A program made the position numbers and the translations under genes. Shown piece after piece: positions 1 to 7,955 of a DNA stretch of 64,000 nt. Location: contig NZ_LMWH01000037.1 of the NCBI RefSeq assembly GCF_001507435.1, forward strand, positions 124,001 to 188,000. The letters are read 5' to 3'. This stretch comes from Streptomyces sp. NRRL F-5122. GTDB taxonomy: Bacteria > Actinomycetota > Actinomycetes > Streptomycetales > Streptomycetaceae. Position 1 is the first letter of the stretch, and each line of letters begins with the position of its first letter. A model generated the notes under the pieces. That model was not told the origin of the DNA and searched no databases. It worked only from the letters and a program-made list of their open reading frames with translations.

Positions 1-297
1 GATCCGCACGATGGCCTGCTTGGCGTGCTGCTGGAACAGTGTGCGGTGCAGCGCGGCGGGTGCCATGAACAGCGCCGCGGCCAGCATGGACAGCAGGAGG
101 GTGCAGACGTATGTGGTGCGCTGGGCGGTGTCGAGGGACGGGAAGCGCTGGGTGAAGGCCAGGGTGAGCAGGAAGGCGAAGAGGATCTGCACGCCCGTCT
201 GGATGACGCGCAGTTCCTGCAGCAGCTCGGCGAAGTTCCGATCGGCGCGCTCCAGCGGCGTCTCGTTCCGTTCGTCGTGAGGGGATCGGTCGGCCAT
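1..297 (-). CDS. DUF6328-like integral membrane protein (partial, C-terminus cut by window edge)
   Basis: The minus-strand frame from ATG at 297 stays open to base 1 with no stop, so the gene is cut at its 3' end by the window. The 99 visible residues begin MADRSPHDERNETPLERADR, followed by a helix (NFAELLQELRVIQTGVQILF) that enters a first membrane segment, then a second hydrophobic segment around TTYVCTLLLSMLAAALFMAP. This charged N-terminus, short helix and closely spaced membrane segments are what I recall of actinobacterial DUF6328 proteins, whose function is unknown. The family name is from memory; the reading frame and membrane character are seen directly. Confidence 0.7.
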   Translation of the reverse strand, partial: MADRSPHDERNETPLERADRNFAELLQELRVIQTGVQILFAFLLTLAFTQRFPSLDTAQRTTYVCTLLLSMLAAALFMAPAALHRTLFQQHAKQAIVRI

Positions 298-376
298 GGT
301 CAACGAGTAACCGCTCCGGACCGTCTCACGCGCGGGTGGGGTGGCGGCGTGTCGCGCCGCCACCCCACCGGACGGG

Positions 377-850
377 TCAGCCGACCCGGCCGTACCAGAC
401 GCGCTTCGTCCAGAGCTTCTGGAGCCTCACGACGTCACCGGTCTTCGGTGAATGCCAGATCCTTCCCTTCCCGGCGTAGATGCCGACGTGGTAGACGTTC
501 CGACCCGAGTGGAAGAACACCAGGTCTCCGGCCCTGCGCCGGGAGGCGGAGATGTGGTGCGTCCTGTTGTACTGTGCCGCGGCCGTGCGGGGCAGCTTCT
601 TGCCCGCCTTCTTGAACGCGTACAGCGTGAGCCCCGAGCAGTCGAAGCGACGTGGCCCGGTGGCGCCGTACTGGTACGGGGCGCCCCTCTTCGCCGCCGC
701 GACCTGGAGAGCCTTCGTCGCCAGGGAAGCGGCGGCCGCGTCGGTGCTGAGACCGGGGACGGTGATGCTGCCGCCGACGGCGGCGAGGGTGAGGGCCGAG
801 GCGGTGCCGGCCCGGGTCAACAGCGACGGGACACGATTGAGCGCAGTCAT
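377..850 (-). CDS. Secreted NlpC/P60 cell-wall endopeptidase
   Basis: Protein of 157 residues. Residues 1 to about 44 form a signal peptide with a basic start, a hydrophobic Leu/Ala stretch and an Ala-rich end. The rest is a short NlpC/P60 domain: catalytic Cys in RFDCSGL, catalytic His in VYHVGIYAG and a third polar residue in IWHSP. The family cleaves D-Glu-meso-DAP (LL-DAP in streptomycetes) type bonds in wall peptides. I chose ATG 850, not the upstream ATG at 934, because 850 has a GAAGGG ribosome site 6 bases ahead and because the stretch up to 934 lies inside a c-di-AMP riboswitch. The riboswitch implies control by c-di-AMP, as for other actinobacterial wall hydrolases. The gene stands alone. 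Confidence 0.88.
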   Translation of the reverse strand: MTALNRVPSLLTRAGTASALTLAAVGGSITVPGLSTDAAAASLATKALQVAAAKRGAPYQYGATGPRRFDCSGLTLYAFKKAGKKLPRTAAAQYNRTHHISASRRRAGDLVFFHSGRNVYHVGIYAGKGRIWHSPKTGDVVRLQKLWTKRVWYGRVG

Positions 851-864
851 GCGCAACCCTTCGT

Positions 865-1032
865 CAGCCGCCTGTGAAGGATGACCTGTCGGATTCGGGC
901 TGGCGAAGTAGCCCGGCCGCTCACGCGGCTTCACCCCAAGGACCGTCCGGATCTCTCTCGGACGGCCCGCCTTGCCGGGTCCTCCACTCCTGCCGATCCA
1001 CTCCTGTCGACCGGTCGTCCGGGCGGCGGCAG
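865..1032 (-). promoter_or_regulatory. c-di-AMP riboswitch (ydaO/yuaA class)
   Basis: Read on the minus strand, the leader carries the conserved core blocks of the ydaO motif in the right order: GGAGGACCCGGCAAGGCGG (around 971-989), GGTCCTTGGGGTGAA (around 931-945), then GGGCTACTTCGCCAGCCC and GAATCCGACAGG (around 884-913). The outer P1 helix can be drawn between GCCGCC near 1025 and GGCGGC at 867-872. The riboswitch ends about 15 bases before the NlpC/P60 start and abuts its ribosome site. This class binds c-di-AMP and in actinobacteria usually precedes wall hydrolase genes. Exact 5' end is an estimate. Confidence 0.88.
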
Positions 1033-1422
1033 GACTCGGCGTCCGCCCGGACCGCCCCGCCGCGGGTGGCGGGGGCTTGTCGTCAGGAAGGGATCTTCAC
1101 GTACAGGCGTCGGAAAATCACAACGAAATCGGGGGTTTGTGGGTTTACTCACCACTCACTCGTTCGGCTGGACAGCCGCGCGACCGGCAGCCGTTGGGGG
1201 GACGAGTGAGGCCCCGACCTGCACCGGAGCGTCTCATGCCGCCCTGAGGTCACGCGCGTTGCCCATCTTCACGGGCTCTCCGAAGGAGGCGCTCCTACTC
1301 CAACCAGGGGTACACCATTTGGTTCGTTTGAACCGCGCTTGGACGGTCGGTGTCCCCCAGAGCGCCGCGCGGCGGCCCCCACCGCCGCAACTCACCCTCG
1401 ACTGCGCGACGGTCACGTTCCG
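1033..1422. other. Intergenic region; no gene supported
   Basis: About 390 bases between the riboswitch and a small helical-protein gene. It should hold the promoter of the NlpC/P60 transcript. The only structure I see is a 5-4-5 palindrome GGTTCGTTTGAACC at 1321-1334, which could be an operator. A 60-codon minus-strand frame at 1234-1416 has an unnatural composition (Gly/Arg runs, several Cys and Trp) and no ribosome site, so I do not call it. Confidence 0.5.
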
Positions 1423-1728
1423 TCAGTCCGCGCCGGGCGGCACCGCGATGCGGGCGGCGCGGCGTTCACCGTCCAGAACCCGCAGCGCCCGGGTGAGAGT
1501 GGGGCCGTGCAACTCGTTCTCCCCTCTCTGGTGCATGAGTGCCAGTGCCTCCCGCAGTGCCGACGCCTTGCTCACCAGGGCCTGGGCGGCCCGCAGACCG
1601 CGGTAGGTGTCACCGGAGTGCACCGGGTTGATGCGGCCGAGGAGATCGACCACATCGAGGTAACGGTCGATCAACTCGGCTTCGGCACGGGTGAGTGCGG
1701 GCAATGGGGGAATTTCGGGGGGCAGCAT
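1423..1728 (-). CDS. Conserved small helical protein co-transcribed with clpP
   Basis: Protein of 101 residues predicted by eye to be mostly alpha-helical (for example LTRAEAELIDRYLDVVDLLG and LRAAQALVSKASALREALAL). No signal peptide, membrane segment or metal motif is visible. Its ribosome site GAGGTGA overlaps the clpP stop codon, and the start lies 7 bases after the clpP gene, so translation is probably coupled. Function is unknown. The arrangement suggests a partner, adaptor or substrate of the adjacent ClpP, but that is inference only. Confidence 0.65.
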   Translation of the reverse strand: MLPPEIPPLPALTRAEAELIDRYLDVVDLLGRINPVHSGDTYRGLRAAQALVSKASALREALALMHQRGENELHGPTLTRALRVLDGERRAARIAVPPGAD

Positions 1729-1735
1729 CGGCCGC

Positions 1736-2371
1736 TCACCTCGCGCCGGGCGCGGTGCGGGACGCCTTGCGGCTCGCGATGATGCCGTCGACCAGTCCGT
1801 ACTCCACGGCCGCCGGCGCGTCGAAGATCTTGTCCCGCTCGATGTCCGCCGCGATGCGCTCGGGGCTTTGGCCGGTGTGCCGTACGAGCATGTCCTCCAG
1901 TTGATTGCGGGTACGCGTCAACTCTGCGGCCTGGATGGCCAGATCGGTGGCCTGACCCTGGACAGGCTCGGGCAGGGACGGCTGGTGGATCAGGATCCGC
2001 GCACCCGGCAGTGCGAACCGCTTGCCGGGCGTGCCTCCCGCGAGCAGAACCGCCGCCGCGGACGCGGCCTGGCCGAGGCAGACGGTCTCCACGTCACAAC
2101 TGACGTACTGCATCGTGTCGTAGACGGCGGTCATCGCACTGAACGAGCCGCCGGGCGAGTTGATGTACAGCGAGATGTCCCGGTCCGGGTCCAGGTACTC
2201 GAGGTGCATGAACTGCGCCATCACGTCGCTGGCCGAGATGTCGTCGACCGGCGCCCCCAGGAACACGATCCGCTCGTCCAGCAGCTTTGCGTACGGATCG
2301 AGGGTCCGCTGCCCATAGCCGGTGCGTTCGGTGAACTCGGGCAGGACTGAGCGGGCGGTCGGTCGGTTCAT
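1736..2371 (-). CDS. ATP-dependent Clp protease proteolytic subunit (ClpP paralogue)
   Basis: Protein of 211 residues, full length for ClpP. The Ser nucleophile is at 104 in [12 protein letters not shown], the His at 129 in ILIHQPSLP, and the acidic residue lies in the DIERDKIF segment (176-180). The substrate-loop motif [19 protein letters not shown] is present. ClpP forms the tetradecameric chamber that degrades proteins fed by ClpX or ClpC ATPases. Streptomycetes carry several clpP genes, usually in pairs. This one has no second clpP beside it but is followed by a 101-residue gene. Strong ribosome site GAGGAGG 8 bases before ATG 2371. Which paralogue it is cannot be decided here. Confidence 0.92.
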   Translation of the reverse strand: MNRPTARSVLPEFTERTGYGQRTLDPYAKLLDERIVFLGAPVDDISASDVMAQFMHLEYLDPDRDISLYINSPGGSFSAMTAVYDTMQYVSCDVETVCLGQAASAAAVLLAGGTPGKRFALPGARILIHQPSLPEPVQGQATDLAIQAAELTRTRNQLEDMLVRHTGQSPERIAADIERDKIFDAPAAVEYGLVDGIIASRKASRTAPGAR

Positions 2372-2599
2372 GGCACGCGCCTCCTCGGGATCGCTTCTGT
2401 AAAAAATGTACAGGACGTACGTGGCCGAGGGAGGAAAGCATGCTGAGAGCGAAACGGCGCCGCCGCGGGATCCGGGGGCGGGCCGCCGGGCTTTTCATGC
2501 CTGCAGCCGGACGGGGCTCCGGGCAGGTGTCCCCCTCGGGGCAGAACGGGATCTTCCGTCGGGAGGGGCCGGTCAGCGCCTCCGTCTAAGCTGGACCAC
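2372..2599. promoter_or_regulatory. Divergent promoter region between clpP and Phd/YefM gene
   Basis: This 228-base gap must promote clpP leftwards and the antitoxin gene rightwards. Near clpP there is a T/A-rich island at about 2399-2425 containing half sites TGTA and TACA separated by 7 bases (read as TGTACATTTTTTACA on the minus strand). This is a plausible -10 region or operator. No known Streptomyces consensus was matched with confidence. Confidence 0.35.
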
Positions 2600-2875
2600 A
2601 TGGCCTACGAGATTTCGGTGACGCAAGCCAGGGCTGAACTCGCCGATCTGATCAACCGTGTGGTGTACGGCGGCGAGCGTGTCGTCGTGACGCGGCACGG
2701 CAAGCCTCTCGTCGCCCTGGTCTCCGCCGCCGACCTGGAGCGGCTCGCCGCACTGGACGCCGAGGAGGAGCAGGTGATCACCTCGGTCTCCAGCGTCCGT
2801 GAGGTCTCCTCGGCCCCGCGCGAGCGGCATCGCTTCGGTATCGCCGCCGAGCACCGGGGGCACAGCGCGTCCTGA
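2600..2875 (+). CDS. Phd/YefM-family antitoxin, apparently orphan
   Basis: Protein of 91 residues. The N-terminal half has the Phd/YefM fold signature: MAYEISVTQARAELADLINR, then GGERVVVTRHGKPLVALVSA, then a helix DLERLAALDA. The C-terminal 40 residues are polar and would be the toxin-binding, intrinsically disordered tail. Members bind DNA as dimers to autoregulate and neutralise RelE/YoeB or Doc-type toxins. No toxin-sized frame of good coding quality follows before ureA or lies directly upstream, so the partner is missing or elsewhere. The ribosome site is weak (GCTGGACC). Confidence 0.82.
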   Translation: MAYEISVTQARAELADLINRVVYGGERVVVTRHGKPLVALVSAADLERLAALDAEEEQVITSVSSVREVSSAPRERHRFGIAAEHRGHSAS

Positions 2876-3273
2876 CGGCGTACCGGTGAGGGCGCCAGGG
2901 TGCCGGCATCCGGTGCCCGCGCAAGCCGCCGGGGCGGGGTGGGTGCGGTCGGCGGTGCGGCCCCATGTCGCGCCGACGGCCGTCGTGCGGTATACGGTCC
3001 GTCTCTCGCACCCCCGTTCGATGTGAGTGCGGCTCCCGGGACGGCCGGGATCGGCTCCAGGACCCGACGGCCGCAAAGACGCCGGAGCGCCCTCCACGGG
3101 CGTGGACGGCCGTACGGGGACGGGTGCCCGTGGGCCGGGCGGGATCGCAGCTCGGTTAACGTCGTGGAAACCCGATCCAACTAACGTGCCCCTCCACACC
3201 GTCAGGGGCCCTGCCCCATGGCCGCGGCAGCCGGGCCCCGCCGGGTCCGAAGCGAGGACTGTGAGGTGGGACA
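2876..3273. other. Intergenic region upstream of the urease operon
   Basis: About 400 bases, very G/C-rich and without a supported gene. The right part should hold the ureA promoter. A GlnR-like box at 3155-3171 is listed separately. The frames that cross this region on the minus strand are rich in Arg, Pro and Gly and run into real genes antisense, so they are shadows. Confidence 0.5.
3155..3171 (+). promoter_or_regulatory. GlnR-box-like site upstream of ureA
   Basis: The sequence G-TTAAC-GTCGTG-GAAAC matches the streptomycete GlnR pattern gTnAC-n6-GAAAC with one mismatch in the first half and a full match in the second. It lies about 100 bases before ureA. GlnR control of urease under nitrogen limitation is established for S. 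coelicolor; the assignment here rests on the motif alone. I could not see a clear second pair of half sites, so it may be a weak or partial box. Confidence 0.5.
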
Positions 3274-3576
3274 TTGCAACTGACCCCGCACGAGCAAGAG
3301 AGGCTGCTGATCCATGTGGCCGCCGACGTGGCCGAGAAACGCCGGGCCCGGGGGCTGAAGCTCAACCACCCCGAGGCCGTCGCGCTCATTACGTCGCACA
3401 TCCTGGAAGGCGCCCGTGACGGCCGAACGGTCGCCGAGCTCATGGCATCCGGACGCAAGCTGCTCACCCGTGACGACGTGATGGCGGGCATCCCGGAGAT
3501 GGTCCACGACGTCCAGGTGGAGGCCACGTTCCCCGACGGCACCAAACTCGTCACCGTCCACGACCCGATCGTGTGA
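3274..3576 (+). CDS. ureA: Urease gamma subunit
   Basis: Protein of 100 residues, the usual length for UreA. It shows the family core [40 protein letters not shown] and the C-terminal [20 protein letters not shown]. The start is TTG 3274, preceded by GAGGTGG; no ATG fits the family N-terminus. UreA packs on the alpha subunit in the cytoplasmic (UreABC)3 urease, which hydrolyses urea to ammonia and carbamate. It is the first gene of ureABCFGD. Confidence 0.96.
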   Translation: MQLTPHEQERLLIHVAADVAEKRRARGLKLNHPEAVALITSHILEGARDGRTVAELMASGRKLLTRDDVMAGIPEMVHDVQVEATFPDGTKLVTVHDPIV

Positions 3577-3589
3577 GCAGGGAGCGGCC

Positions 3590-3901
3590 ATGATTCCCGG
3601 AGAGATCCTGTTCGCCGACGAGCCCGTGCTCTGCAACGAGGGCCTCGACGTCACCCGGCTCACCGTCCTCAACGCCGCCGACCGGCCCGTCCAGGTCGGA
3701 TCCCACTACCACTTCGCCGAGGCCAACCCCGGCCTGGAGTTCGACCGCGCCGCCGCGCACGGAAGACGGCTGAACATCGCGGCCGGGACCGCGGTGCGCT
3801 TCGAGCCCGGAATCCCCGTCGACGTGGAACTCGTCCCGATCAGGGGCGCCCGTGTGGTGCCCGGCCTGCGCGGAGAGACCGGAGGTGCCCTCGATGCCTG
3901 A
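3590..3901 (+). CDS. ureB: Urease beta subunit
   Basis: Protein of 103 residues. It begins [18 protein letters not shown] and contains the hallmark [18 protein letters not shown] and the barrel strand [19 protein letters not shown]. UreB is structural and caps the active-site domain of UreC. It starts 13 bases after ureA behind GGGAGCGG and overlaps the start of ureC by 8 bases, so the three subunits are probably translated together. Length and motifs are normal. Confidence 0.96.
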   Translation: MIPGEILFADEPVLCNEGLDVTRLTVLNAADRPVQVGSHYHFAEANPGLEFDRAAAHGRRLNIAAGTAVRFEPGIPVDVELVPIRGARVVPGLRGETGGALDA

Positions 3902-5615
3902 GATCTCGCGTGCCGCGTACGCCGATCTGTTCGGGCCGACCACGGGGGACCGCATCCGGCTCGCCGACACCGATCTGATCGTCGAGATCGAGGAGGACCG
4001 CTCGGGCGGGCCCGGACTCGCCGGGGACGAGGCCGTGTTCGGCGGCGGCAAGGTCATCCGTGAGTCCATGGGGCAGTCGCGCGCCACGCGTGCGGACGGG
4101 ACCCCGGACACCGTGGTCACGGGTGCCGTCGTCATTGATCACTGGGGGATCGTCAAGGCCGACATCGGCATCCGCGACGGCCGGATCAGCGCCATCGGCA
4201 AGGCCGGTAATCCGGACACGATGGACGGAGTGCACCCGGACCTGGTGATCGGCCCCGAGACGGAGATCATCGCGGGCAACGGGCGGATCGTCACGGCGGG
4301 CGCCGTCGACGCCCATGTCCATTTCATCTGCCCGCAGGTGGCGGAAGAGGCGCTGGCTTCGGGTGTCACCACACTCGTCGGCGGCGGCACGGGACCCGCC
4401 GAGGGCTCGAAGGCGACCACGGTCACTCCCGGTCCCTGGCACTTGGCCCGGATGATGGAGGCGATGGAGCAGTACCCGGTCAACCTCGGTCTCCTCGGTA
4501 AGGGCAACACCGTCTCGCACGAGGCGATGCTCTCCCAGATCCGCGGCGGCGCGCTCGGGCTGAAACTGCACGAGGACTGGGGCTCCACGCCGGCCGTCAT
4601 CGATGCCGCCCTGACCGTCGCCGAGCGCACCGGCGTCCAGGTGGCCATCCACACCGACACGCTCAACGAGGCCGGATTCGTGGGCGACACCCTCGCGGCC
4701 GTCAACGGGCGCGGCATACACGCGTACCACACGGAGGGGGCGGGCGGCGGCCACGCTCCGGACATCATGACCGTGGTGTCCGAGCCGCACGTGCTCCCCA
4801 GTTCGACGAACCCGACCCGTCCGTTCACCGTCAACACGGCCGAGGAGCACCTCGACATGCTGATGGTGTGCCACCACCTCAACCCTGCGGTGCCGGAGGA
4901 CCTGGCGTTCGCCGAATCCAGGATCCGGCCGTCCACGATCGGCGCGGAGGACATCCTTCATGATCTGGGCGCGATCTCGATCATCTCCTCCGACTCCCAG
5001 GCCATGGGCCGGGTCGGTGAGGTGATCATGCGGACCTGGCAGACGGCTCATGTGATGAAGCGACGGCGCGGCGCGCTCCCGGGTGACGACCGCGCGGACA
5101 ATCACCGGGTGCGTCGCTATGTCGCCAAATACACCATCAACCCGGCACTCGCGCAGGGCCTCGCCCATCAGATCGGTTCCGTCGAGACCGGCAAGCTCGC
5201 CGACCTCGTCCTGTGGGAGCCGGCGTTCTTCGGCGTGAAGCCCCACCTCGTCATCAAGGGCGGCCAGATCGCCTACGCCCAGATGGGCGACGCCAACGCG
5301 TCCATCCCCACGCCGCAGCCGATCCTGCCGCGGCCGATGTACGGGGCGATCGGGCGGGCTCCGGCGTCGAACTCGGTCAACTTCGTGGCACCGTCGGCGA
5401 TCGAGGACGGACTGCCCGAACGGCTCACGCTGGGCAAGAAGTTCGTGGCCATCGAGTCGACACGGCGGGTCACCAAGGCGGACATGCGCGAGAACGACGC
5501 ACGTCCGCACGTGCGGGTCGACCCGGACAGCTTCGCCGTACACATCGACGGGGAGCTGGTCCAGGCGGTGCCGGCCGCCGAACTTCCCATGGCCCAGCGG
5601 TACTTCCTCTTCTGA
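3894..5615 (+). CDS. ureC: Urease alpha (catalytic) subunit
   Basis: Protein of 573 residues, normal for UreC. All active-site blocks are visible: the HVHF nickel pair ([10 protein letters not shown]), the carbamylated Lys in [11 protein letters not shown], the nickel ligands in [10 protein letters not shown] and [12 protein letters not shown], the flap His in MVCHHLNP and the Asp in [13 protein letters not shown] placed the start at ATG 3894 ([19 protein letters not shown]), not at an upstream GTG, because it matches the family N-terminus and gives the usual overlap with ureB. The enzyme supplies ammonia as nitrogen source. Confidence 0.97.
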   Translation: MPEISRAAYADLFGPTTGDRIRLADTDLIVEIEEDRSGGPGLAGDEAVFGGGKVIRESMGQSRATRADGTPDTVVTGAVVIDHWGIVKADIGIRDGRISAIGKAGNPDTMDGVHPDLVIGPETEIIAGNGRIVTAGAVDAHVHFICPQVAEEALASGVTTLVGGGTGPAEGSKATTVTPGPWHLARMMEAMEQYPVNLGLLGKGNTVSHEAMLSQIRGGALGLKLHEDWGSTPAVIDAALTVAERTGVQVAIHTDTLNEAGFVGDTLAAVNGRGIHAYHTEGAGGGHAPDIMTVVSEPHVLPSSTNPTRPFTVNTAEEHLDMLMVCHHLNPAVPEDLAFAESRIRPSTIGAEDILHDLGAISIISSDSQAMGRVGEVIMRTWQTAHVMKRRRGALPGDDRADNHRVRRYVAKYTINPALAQGLAHQIGSVETGKLADLVLWEPAFFGVKPHLVIKGGQIAYAQMGDANASIPTPQPILPRPMYGAIGRAPASNSVNFVAPSAIEDGLPERLTLGKKFVAIESTRRVTKADMRENDARPHVRVDPDSFAVHIDGELVQAVPAAELPMAQRYFLF

Positions 5616-6289
5616 TGTCCAGGGCAGCGCTTCTGGTCCTGGCCGACGGCCGCTTCCCCGCCGGCGGGCACGCGCACTCCGGCGGGGCGGAGGCGGCCGT
5701 GCGCGCCGGGCGGGTCACCGGGGCCGCGAGTCTGGAGGAGTTCTGCAGAGGGCGTCTGCACACGACCGGGCTGGTGTCGGCCGCGCTGGCCGCGGCGGCC
5801 GCACTCGGCGCGGACCCCGTCGTCCTGGACGCGGCCGCGGACGCCCGGTCCCCGTCGCCCGCCCTGCGTGCCGCCGCCCGCAGGCTGGGACGGCAGCTGC
5901 TGCGGGCCGCCCGGCCGGCCTGGCCCGCCACGGAACTGGACGCGCTGGCACGGGAGTTCCCCAAGGGGGCGCACCAACCCGTCGTGCTGGGGCTGGTGGC
6001 ACGTGCCGCCGGGCTCGGGGCGGCCGACGCGGCGCACTGTGCGGCGTACGAGTGCGTCGGCGGACCGGCAACTGCGACGGTGCGGTTGCTCAGCCTGGAT
6101 CCCTTCGAGGCCACAGCTGTGCTGGCGCGGCTTGCGTCCGAGGTGGACCGGGTCGCCGACCAGGCGGTCCGAGCCGCGCACCGGGTGCTGGACCAGGGGG
6201 CCGACGCCCTGCCTGCGGCATCCGCCCCGCTCCTCGAGATCGGCGCCGAAGCGCATGCCGCCTGGCCTGTACGTCTGTTCGCGTCCTGA
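5615..6289 (+). CDS. ureF: Urease accessory protein UreF
   Basis: Protein of 224 residues, starting at ATG 5615, whose A is shared with the ureC stop (TGATG). The N-terminal LVLADGRFPAGGHAHSGG is the UreF signature, followed by an all-helical body (EEFCRGRLHTTGLVSAALAA, AHCAAYECVGGPATATVRLL). UreF joins UreD and UreG on apo-urease and gates GTP-dependent nickel insertion. Alternative frames of the same DNA that seem longer are read-throughs from ureC in another frame. Confidence 0.93.
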   Translation: MSRAALLVLADGRFPAGGHAHSGGAEAAVRAGRVTGAASLEEFCRGRLHTTGLVSAALAAAAALGADPVVLDAAADARSPSPALRAAARRLGRQLLRAARPAWPATELDALAREFPKGAHQPVVLGLVARAAGLGAADAAHCAAYECVGGPATATVRLLSLDPFEATAVLARLASEVDRVADQAVRAAHRVLDQGADALPAASAPLLEIGAEAHAAWPVRLFAS

Positions 6290-6387
6290 CCCGGGCTCTG
6301 CCCCCGACCTTCACCGATCTTGCCGTTCCGCCTCCGGGCGCCGGACGGCCGATGCCGGCCGACCCCGGCTGAACAGGAGCAGCAACC

Positions 6388-7065
6388 ATGCACCTCGACC
6401 ATCTGCACGACGGCCCGTCGGCCGTCGGCGCCGACGCCCGACGGCCGGACGGCACCCGTCGTGCCCTGCGGATCGGGCTCGGCGGCCCGGTGGGTTCGGG
6501 CAAGACGGCGACCGTGGCCGCACTGTGCCGCGCCCTGCGCGACGAAGTGGCGCTCGGTGTCGTCACCAACGACATCTACACCCGGGAGGACGCCGCGTTC
6601 CTACTGCGTGAGGCCGTACTGCCGCCCGAGCGCATCGCCGCCGTCGAGACGGGGGCCTGCCCGCACACCGCCATCCGGGACGACATCTCCGCCAACCTCG
6701 AGGCCGTCGAGGACCTTGAGGACGACACCGGCCCGCTCGATCTCGTCCTGGTCGAGTCCGGCGGCGACAACCTCACGGCCACGTTCTCCAAGGGGCTCGT
6801 CGATGCCCAGATCTTCGTCATCGACGTCGCGGGCGGGGACGACATTCCACGCAAGGGCGGTCCCGGGGTCACCACGGCCGATCTGCTCGTCGTCAACAAG
6901 ACCGACCTCGCACCCTACGTCGGCTCCGACCTCGCCCGGATGGCCGCCGACGCGAAGGCGCAGCGGGCGCAGCTGCCGGTCGTGTTCCAGTCGCTGCGCA
7001 CCGAGGCGGGCGTCACCGCCGTCGCCGACTGGGTGCGGGCGCGGCTGGCGGCATGGACGGCGTGA
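6388..7065 (+). CDS. ureG: Urease accessory GTPase UreG
   Basis: Protein of 225 residues. It begins with a His/Asp-rich stretch ([17 protein letters not shown]) and then the SIMIBI GTPase core: P-loop [17 protein letters not shown], the metal-binding [13 protein letters not shown] (the family CPH motif), [12 protein letters not shown], and the guanine motif [12 protein letters not shown]. UreG hydrolyses GTP to drive nickel delivery. A 98-base gap separates it from ureF. There is no ureE in the window, so the N-terminal His/Asp tail may help nickel handling (inference). Confidence 0.95.
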   Translation: MHLDHLHDGPSAVGADARRPDGTRRALRIGLGGPVGSGKTATVAALCRALRDEVALGVVTNDIYTREDAAFLLREAVLPPERIAAVETGACPHTAIRDDISANLEAVEDLEDDTGPLDLVLVESGGDNLTATFSKGLVDAQIFVIDVAGGDDIPRKGGPGVTTADLLVVNKTDLAPYVGSDLARMAADAKAQRAQLPVVFQSLRTEAGVTAVADWVRARLAAWTA

Positions 7066-7817
7066 GTACGGGGGTCCGGGCCGCCGCGCGGATCGTGGCC
7101 CGGGGGGACGGGCGGGGCGGCACATCCCTGCCGGTGCTCGAAGGCGAGGGTCCGCTCGCAGTGCGCCGTACCCGGGCGAGCGGGGACGAGGCGCGCGTCC
7201 TGCTCGTCGGTGCGATGAGCGGACCGCTCGGCGGCGACCGCTTCACGGTCGAGGCGAAGGCGGCGGACGGCGCCCGGCTGCGCCTCGGCTCGTCAGCCGC
7301 CACCATCGCCCTGCCCGGGCAGACCAAGGAGGAGGCCCGCTACGAGGTCCGTCTGGACGTGGCCGCGGGGGCAGAGCTGCACTGGCTGCCGGAGCAGCTG
7401 ATCTCGGCGCGGGGCAGTGAGCTGACCGTCACCACACGTATTCGGCTCGCCTCGGGCGCTCGTCTCGTGTACCGCGAGGAACAGGTCCTCGGCCGCTTCG
7501 GCGAGGAACCGGGGCGGCTCACCAGCCGGCTCGCCGTACGTCTGGACGGGCGGCCGCTGCTCGACCAGGAGCTGTCCTGCGGGCCCGGCGCCCCGGGCGG
7601 ATGGGACGGGCCGGCCGTGCTGGCCGGCCATCGGGCTCTCGGTCAACTCCTCGTGGTCCGCCCGGAGTTCGTCGACGCACCGGTCGCGGCGAGACCGCTC
7701 GGCGAGTGCGCCGCGCTGTGCCCGCTCGCCGGTCCCGCCGTGCTCGTCACCGCGGTCGCGCCCGACGCGCTGCGCCTGAGACACGTCCTGGACGGTGCGT
7801 TGCGCGACCTGAGTTGA
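7053..7817 (+). CDS. ureD: Urease accessory protein UreD
   Basis: Protein of 254 residues overlapping the 3' end of ureG by 13 bases. It has the beta-rich UreD/UreH pattern, including [33 protein letters not shown] and [20 protein letters not shown]. UreD binds apo-urease first and recruits UreF and UreG. As in many actinobacterial UreD proteins the sequence is divergent, but position as last gene of ureABCFGD and the central motifs make the call firm. Confidence 0.9.
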   Translation: MDGVSTGVRAAARIVARGDGRGGTSLPVLEGEGPLAVRRTRASGDEARVLLVGAMSGPLGGDRFTVEAKAADGARLRLGSSAATIALPGQTKEEARYEVRLDVAAGAELHWLPEQLISARGSELTVTTRIRLASGARLVYREEQVLGRFGEEPGRLTSRLAVRLDGRPLLDQELSCGPGAPGGWDGPAVLAGHRALGQLLVVRPEFVDAPVAARPLGECAALCPLAGPAVLVTAVAPDALRLRHVLDGALRDLS

Positions 7818-7955
7818 GTCCTCTTCTCCGCTCAACGGAGAGTGACATACCGCTTATCGGATTGGCAAAGAAAGTCAAGTGACCCCTGTTCTCAGGGACC
7901 TCACAGACGGAAGGATCCACATACCCATAGGAAACCTTGGAGGGGGAGGTCCCAC

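Noticed and set aside
1234..1416. 60-codon minus-strand frame before the clpP partner gene
   Set aside because: Odd composition (GGGG, several Trp and Cys), no ribosome site and no coding bias.
2876..3273. Possible toxin gene after the Phd/YefM antitoxin
   Set aside because: No frame here has RelE/YoeB, PIN or Doc-like sequence or a ribosome site; the region fits a promoter.
3840..5543. Long minus-strand frame (567 codons) opposite ureC
   Set aside because: Pure antisense shadow of a fully conserved urease gene; composition rich in Arg, Gly and Val and no family resemblance.
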